Below, one piece after another: positions 6,774 through 8,939 of a stretch of 8,939 nucleotides of DNA. The DNA comes from Actinomycetes bacterium. GTDB taxonomy: Bacteria > Actinomycetota > Actinomycetes > Actinomycetales > Cellulomonadaceae. A model generated the notes under the pieces. The model ran no database searches. It was not told the DNA's origin and worked only from the letters and a program-made list of their open reading frames with translations. The stretch's first letter is position 1; each line of letters begins with the position of its first letter. The stretch is from contig JAEWGQ010000370.1 in NCBI GenBank assembly GCA_023388235.1, forward strand, positions 1 through 8,939, in the 5' to 3' direction. The translations under genes were made by a program, and so were the position numbers.

Positions 6774-7434
6774 CGGTGTCGGGCGTCTCCCGGCCCTGCC
6801 ACGTCGCGACGTCCGCCTCGTTGCCCTCCGGGTCCGCCAGCGTCCACCACGCGGGCGCGAAGGAGTCGTCCACCAGCCGGCCGCCGGCGTCGAGCGCCGC
6901 CGCGACCCGCGCCTCGGCCTCGTCGTGCGGCACCGACACGTCGACGTGCAGGCGGTTGCGCTGCGGTCGCGGGGCGTCCATGTGCTGGAACCACACCCGC
7001 GGCCCCCGCCCCGTCGGGTCGACCAGGTCGCCCTCCTCGTCCGCCTCGTACCGCAGCAGCGCCTGCCAGAACGGTCGCACGGCGTCGGCGGACAGCGCGT
7101 CCACGGCGATCATCACGGTCTGCACGCCGACGGTGTCCGCGCGCAGGTCCAGCTCCCGCGCCGCCGCGGACACCTGCCGCGCCAGCGTGACGTCGCGCCC
7201 GCTCAGCCCGCCCACGTCGTGCGACAGCAGCCGCACCGTGACGTGGCCGTACCTCAGGTCCACGTCCGGGTGGTGGTCCAGCGCCTCGGCGAGCGCCCCG
7301 ATCGCGTCGACCAGCTCGACCCCGACCGCGAACGACCCGCTCCGGAACCGCGCGCACGCGCCCCCGGTGACGACCCGCCAGTCCTGCACACCCTCGGCCG
7401 CGTGGAACTGCGCCGCGGTGATCCGCCCGTCCAT
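6769..7434 (-). CDS. Pterin-4a-carbinolamine dehydratase-like domain fused to a VOC domain
   Basis: A 221-residue two-domain protein. Residues 1-97 match pterin-4a-carbinolamine dehydratase (PCD/DCoH/PhhB). The active-site pattern reported for that family, [EDKH]-x3-H-[HN]-[PCS]-x5,6-[YWF]-x9-[HW]-x8,15-D, is fully met by Glu50, His54, His55, Pro56, Tyr62, His72 and Asp81. Residues about 104-213 resemble a vicinal-oxygen-chelate (glyoxalase-like) domain, with VQTVMIAVD, RNRLHVDVSVP and TLADPEGNEADVA near its ends. Start: ATG 7434-7432. A GTG at 7497 would add 21 Arg/Gly/Ala-rich residues that do not look family-like. PCD enzymes dehydrate 4a-hydroxy-tetrahydropterins during aromatic hydroxylation, but no pterin-dependent hydroxylase is nearby, so the true substrate is open. 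The Shine-Dalgarno sequence is poor. Confidence 0.86.
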   Translation of the reverse strand: MDGRITAAQFHAAEGVQDWRVVTGGACARFRSGSFAVGVELVDAIGALAEALDHHPDVDLRYGHVTVRLLSHDVGGLSGRDVTLARQVSAAARELDLRADTVGVQTVMIAVDALSADAVRPFWQALLRYEADEEGDLVDPTGRGPRVWFQHMDAPRPQRNRLHVDVSVPHDEAEARVAAALDAGGRLVDDSFAPAWWTLADPEGNEADVATWQGRETPDTV

Positions 7435-7461
7435 GCCGCCACGGTAGGCCCGCCGCTCGCC

Positions 7462-7568
7462 CCCGCGGCCCGGCGCCCGCGCGGGCTGCCCGGTCACCGC
7501 TCCCGCGGCCCGGTGTCCGCACCTGGTCCTTGCGCCCGCACCTGGTCCCGGTGGTCGCGCCCGGTGTC
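7462..7568. repeat. Cluster of short direct repeats in the spacer upstream of the dehydratase-VOC gene
   Basis: The 132-bp gap between the NERD-like gene stop and the dehydratase start is dense in exact repeats: CCGCACCTGGTCC at 7517-7529 and 7536-7548 (19-bp period), CCCGCGGCCCGG at 7462-7473 and 7502-7513, and CCCGGTGTC at 7509-7517 and 7560-7568. The 13-bp pair contains the odd dyad ACCTGGT. The spacer could carry regulator binding sites for the dehydratase-VOC gene, or be repeat-prone non-coding DNA. A 12-bp palindrome GCCCGCGCGGGC also lies at 7475-7486. Confidence 0.55.
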
Positions 7569-8487
7569 AGCCGGCGGCGTCCAGCCAGGCGAGCAGCACG
7601 TTGCCGACGGTGAGCAGCCCGAGGACCACGAGCCCGACCCGCAGCATCCCCTCGCCGACCGGCCCGCGCGTCGCCCCGGCCGCCGGACGGTCCGGTTCCT
7701 GGTCCGGGTGCCCCGGGGGGTTCACGTGCGCGGGGTACTGCGGTGCGTGCTCGACCGCGGGCTGCGGCCCGGTGCCGGCCGTGCCGGTACCGCCCGGCGT
7801 GGCGCGGGGGTGCGGGACCTCGGGCACCGGCGGTGCGGCGGGCGAGCGGAACACGTCGTCCACGGTGAGCTGGTCCGGGGCCGCCGGTCCGCCGAGCTCC
7901 GCGCTGAGGTACTCGGCCACGAGCGCCACGTCGGGCGTCGACAGCCTCTCCGGGAGCGCCGTCAGGTAGGGGGCGAGCTGGTCCTCGCCGAGGGCGACCG
8001 CTCCGCCGCGCACCTGCACGGCATCGAGGTCGTGCCCGGTCAGCCGGAGCACGGCCCGCACCGCTCCGCGGTGGGTCGGGGCGAGCAGCGCGGTCACCGC
8101 ACCGGCCGACTCGGACACGCCCGCGACGTCCGGGGTCCGCCCGTACCCCTGGTGCCGGAGCGTGCCGCCGACCACCGCGACCTCCCCCGGCCAGCGCACG
8201 GTCTCGAGCACCACCACTCCACCGGGGCCCACCAGCACCCGCTCGATGGTCACGCCCGGTCGCCCGGGACGGTGCAGGTCGTGCAGGACGGTCCAGCCCT
8301 CCGGGAGGCGCAGCGGCCGGCGTGGCGCGTCCCCCGCGAGCCACGCGTCGAACCACGTGTCCGCCTGCGTGCGGGCGCGCGGGAGCCCGACGGCCGCCGG
8401 CGTCGCACCGGTGGCGTCGCGTCGTCGGCCCAGCCGTCGCGCCCGTCGCGCGTCCGGCTGTCCGGAGCCGTGGACCATCCGCCTCAC
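7567..8487 (-). CDS. NERD-like domain protein with C-terminal membrane anchor, probably not a nuclease
   Basis: A 306-residue protein. After a basic N-terminus, residues about 43-150 resemble the nuclease-related domain (NERD): GWTVLHDLHRPG (64-75), TIERVLVGPGGVVVLE (80-95) and VGGTLRHQG (106-114) follow its strand pattern. As I recall the family, an Asp-x-Lys pair sits at the end of the second strand; here the motif reads Glu95-Thr96-Val97, so the Lys is missing, and the N-terminal Gly-Ala-x-Gly-Glu motif is also absent. A Pro/Gly-rich low-complexity linker (about 214-278) leads to a single membrane helix (281-301). GTG 8487 is used as start; ATG 8478 with GAGG just upstream is an equal alternative. 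A GATAAG -10-like hexamer is at 8504-8499. Its function is unknown; it may be a DNA-binding or scaffold derivative of NERD. Confidence 0.75.
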   Translation of the reverse strand: MRRMVHGSGQPDARRARRLGRRRDATGATPAAVGLPRARTQADTWFDAWLAGDAPRRPLRLPEGWTVLHDLHRPGRPGVTIERVLVGPGGVVVLETVRWPGEVAVVGGTLRHQGYGRTPDVAGVSESAGAVTALLAPTHRGAVRAVLRLTGHDLDAVQVRGGAVALGEDQLAPYLTALPERLSTPDVALVAEYLSAELGGPAAPDQLTVDDVFRSPAAPPVPEVPHPRATPGGTGTAGTGPQPAVEHAPQYPAHVNPPGHPDQEPDRPAAGATRGPVGEGMLRVGLVVLGLLTVGNVLLAWLDAAG

Positions 8488-8506
8488 CCCCGTACGCCCT
8501 TATCGG

Positions 8507-8518
8507 CCGGGATCCCGG
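8507..8518. promoter_or_regulatory. 12-bp palindrome beside a -10-like element of the NERD-like gene
   Basis: CCGGGATCCCGG is perfectly palindromic and lies just upstream of GATAAG (8504-8499, minus strand), which matches TATAAT at four of six positions. This would be a suitable operator position, but a GC-rich palindrome of this size can be accidental and no good -35 is visible. It lies in the 81-bp gap after the antitoxin gene, where no other feature is seen. Confidence 0.3.
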
Positions 8519-8568
8519 GCCTGCTGAGCGAATGCCCCGGACGCCGCACGGGCCGGCCCCCCGCGGGA

Positions 8569-8916
8569 TCACCGCTCCTCCCGTCCCGCGAGGTGGGCGT
8601 CGAGGTAGCGACCTACCAGGTCGACGCTGCCCGGGCCCTCGGGTTCGTGCACCTCGTACCGCCCGTCCACGCGTTCGCGGCCCTGGGTCATCAGCCGGAT
8701 GGCGAGGTCGTCGAGCGACTCCTCGGCGTCCAGCGCCCCCGGCTTGCTCTCCAGCCGCCGGAGCCGCTGGAAGTCGTCCACGCCGATCAGCACCGCGACG
8801 AGCCTCCCGTAGCGGTGGAGTCCGATGCGCCCGCGCCCGAACGACGCCTCGTTGGCGAGCGAGGCGAGCTCGGACCGGAACTGGCGGGCGGTGACCTCGC
8901 GGGTGAGCGTCTGCAT
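8569..8916 (-). CDS. Phd/YefM-type antitoxin, no toxin visible
   Basis: A 115-residue protein. The N-terminal half fits the Phd/YefM DNA-binding fold: EVTARQFRSELASLANEA (7-24), then IGLHRYGRLVAVLIGVDDFQRLRRLE (31-56) matches the usual pattern of a basic strand, RYGRLVAVL and a DDFQRL helix. The C-terminal half (57-115) is acidic and likely disordered alone, as in the toxin-binding tail of such antitoxins, but longer than the usual 80-90 residue total. Start: ATG 8916-8914. No PIN, RelE/YoeB or Doc-like gene follows; the next gene downstream is the NERD-like protein 81 bp away. The toxin may be lost, lie upstream beyond the window edge, or this may be a stand-alone regulator. The family call is good; the role is uncertain. 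Confidence 0.83.
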   Translation of the reverse strand: MQTLTREVTARQFRSELASLANEASFGRGRIGLHRYGRLVAVLIGVDDFQRLRRLESKPGALDAEESLDDLAIRLMTQGRERVDGRYEVHEPEGPGSVDLVGRYLDAHLAGREER

Positions 8917-8922
8917 GCTCCG

Positions 8923-8928
8923 ACGCTA
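8923..8928 (-). promoter_or_regulatory. Possible leaderless -10 element of the antitoxin gene
   Basis: TAGCGT fits the actinobacterial TAnnnT -10 pattern and ends exactly 6 nt before ATG 8916, the spacing expected if transcription starts at the A of the start codon. The only Shine-Dalgarno-like sequence (GGAG) is too close to the ATG, which also favours a leaderless transcript. The -35 region lies partly beyond the window. Confidence 0.4.
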
Positions 8929-8939
8929 GGACCGGATCG

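Noticed and set aside
7475..7486. GCCCGCGCGGGC palindrome as a terminator for the NERD-like gene
   Set aside because: It has no loop, no T-tract, and lies about 80 bp past the stop, close to the next gene start. Such GC palindromes are expected by chance here.
1..8939. CRISPR arrays, tRNA or rRNA genes, insertion sequences and attachment sites
   Set aside because: I saw no regularly spaced repeats, no cloverleaf or CCA-ended segments, no transposase-like frame and no terminal inverted repeats with target duplications.

Overview
This window comes from a very GC-rich bacterial chromosome, about three quarters G+C by eye, with third codon positions almost always G or C. GTG starts, ATGA stop/start overlaps, a Cys-anchored solute-binding lipoprotein and a CUT1-type sugar ABC importer without its own ATPase all point to a high-GC actinomycete. 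A Micrococcales member of the Cellulomonas type is my best guess from style; no rRNA or other taxonomic marker is present. Every gene I can support lies on the minus strand, so transcription runs from high to low coordinates. No stretch over 300 bases lacks a gene.

Region A (5543 down to 1) is one transport/catabolic operon. It starts with a promoter (TTGACA at 5537-5542) whose predicted start point falls on a perfect 14-bp LacI-type operator (5494-5507). The order is then: LacI-family repressor (4440-5459), two MalF/MalG-like permeases (3499-4443 and 2670-3497), solute-binding lipoprotein (1354-2640), a complete ADP-ribosylglycohydrolase (ARH/DraG) family enzyme (147-1310), and the first 50 codons of what looks like a second, different member of that family (1-150, running off the window). 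Most junctions are tight: LacI/permease and ARH/ARH overlap as ATGA, and the permeases are 1 nt apart. The operon has no glycosidase and no ATPase inside the window; the only enzymes are ARH-type hydrolases. The reading I favour is an inducible uptake system for a ribosylated or otherwise N/O-glycosylated small molecule that is cleaved inside the cell by ARH-fold hydrolases. The substrate is unknown.

Region B (5544 to about 7434) holds an old yellow enzyme of the YqjM class (5583-6707), ended by an 11-bp hairpin that abuts the operon promoter, and a fusion of a pterin-4a-carbinolamine dehydratase domain with a VOC/glyoxalase-like domain (6769-7434). A CRP/GlxR-like palindrome lies between these two genes. 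Region C (7435 to 8939) contains a repeat-rich 132-bp spacer, a NERD-like domain protein with a C-terminal membrane anchor and eroded nuclease residues (7567-8487), and a Phd/YefM-type antitoxin without a visible toxin (8569-8916). Regions B and C look like ordinary chromosomal genes with no clear functional link to the operon.
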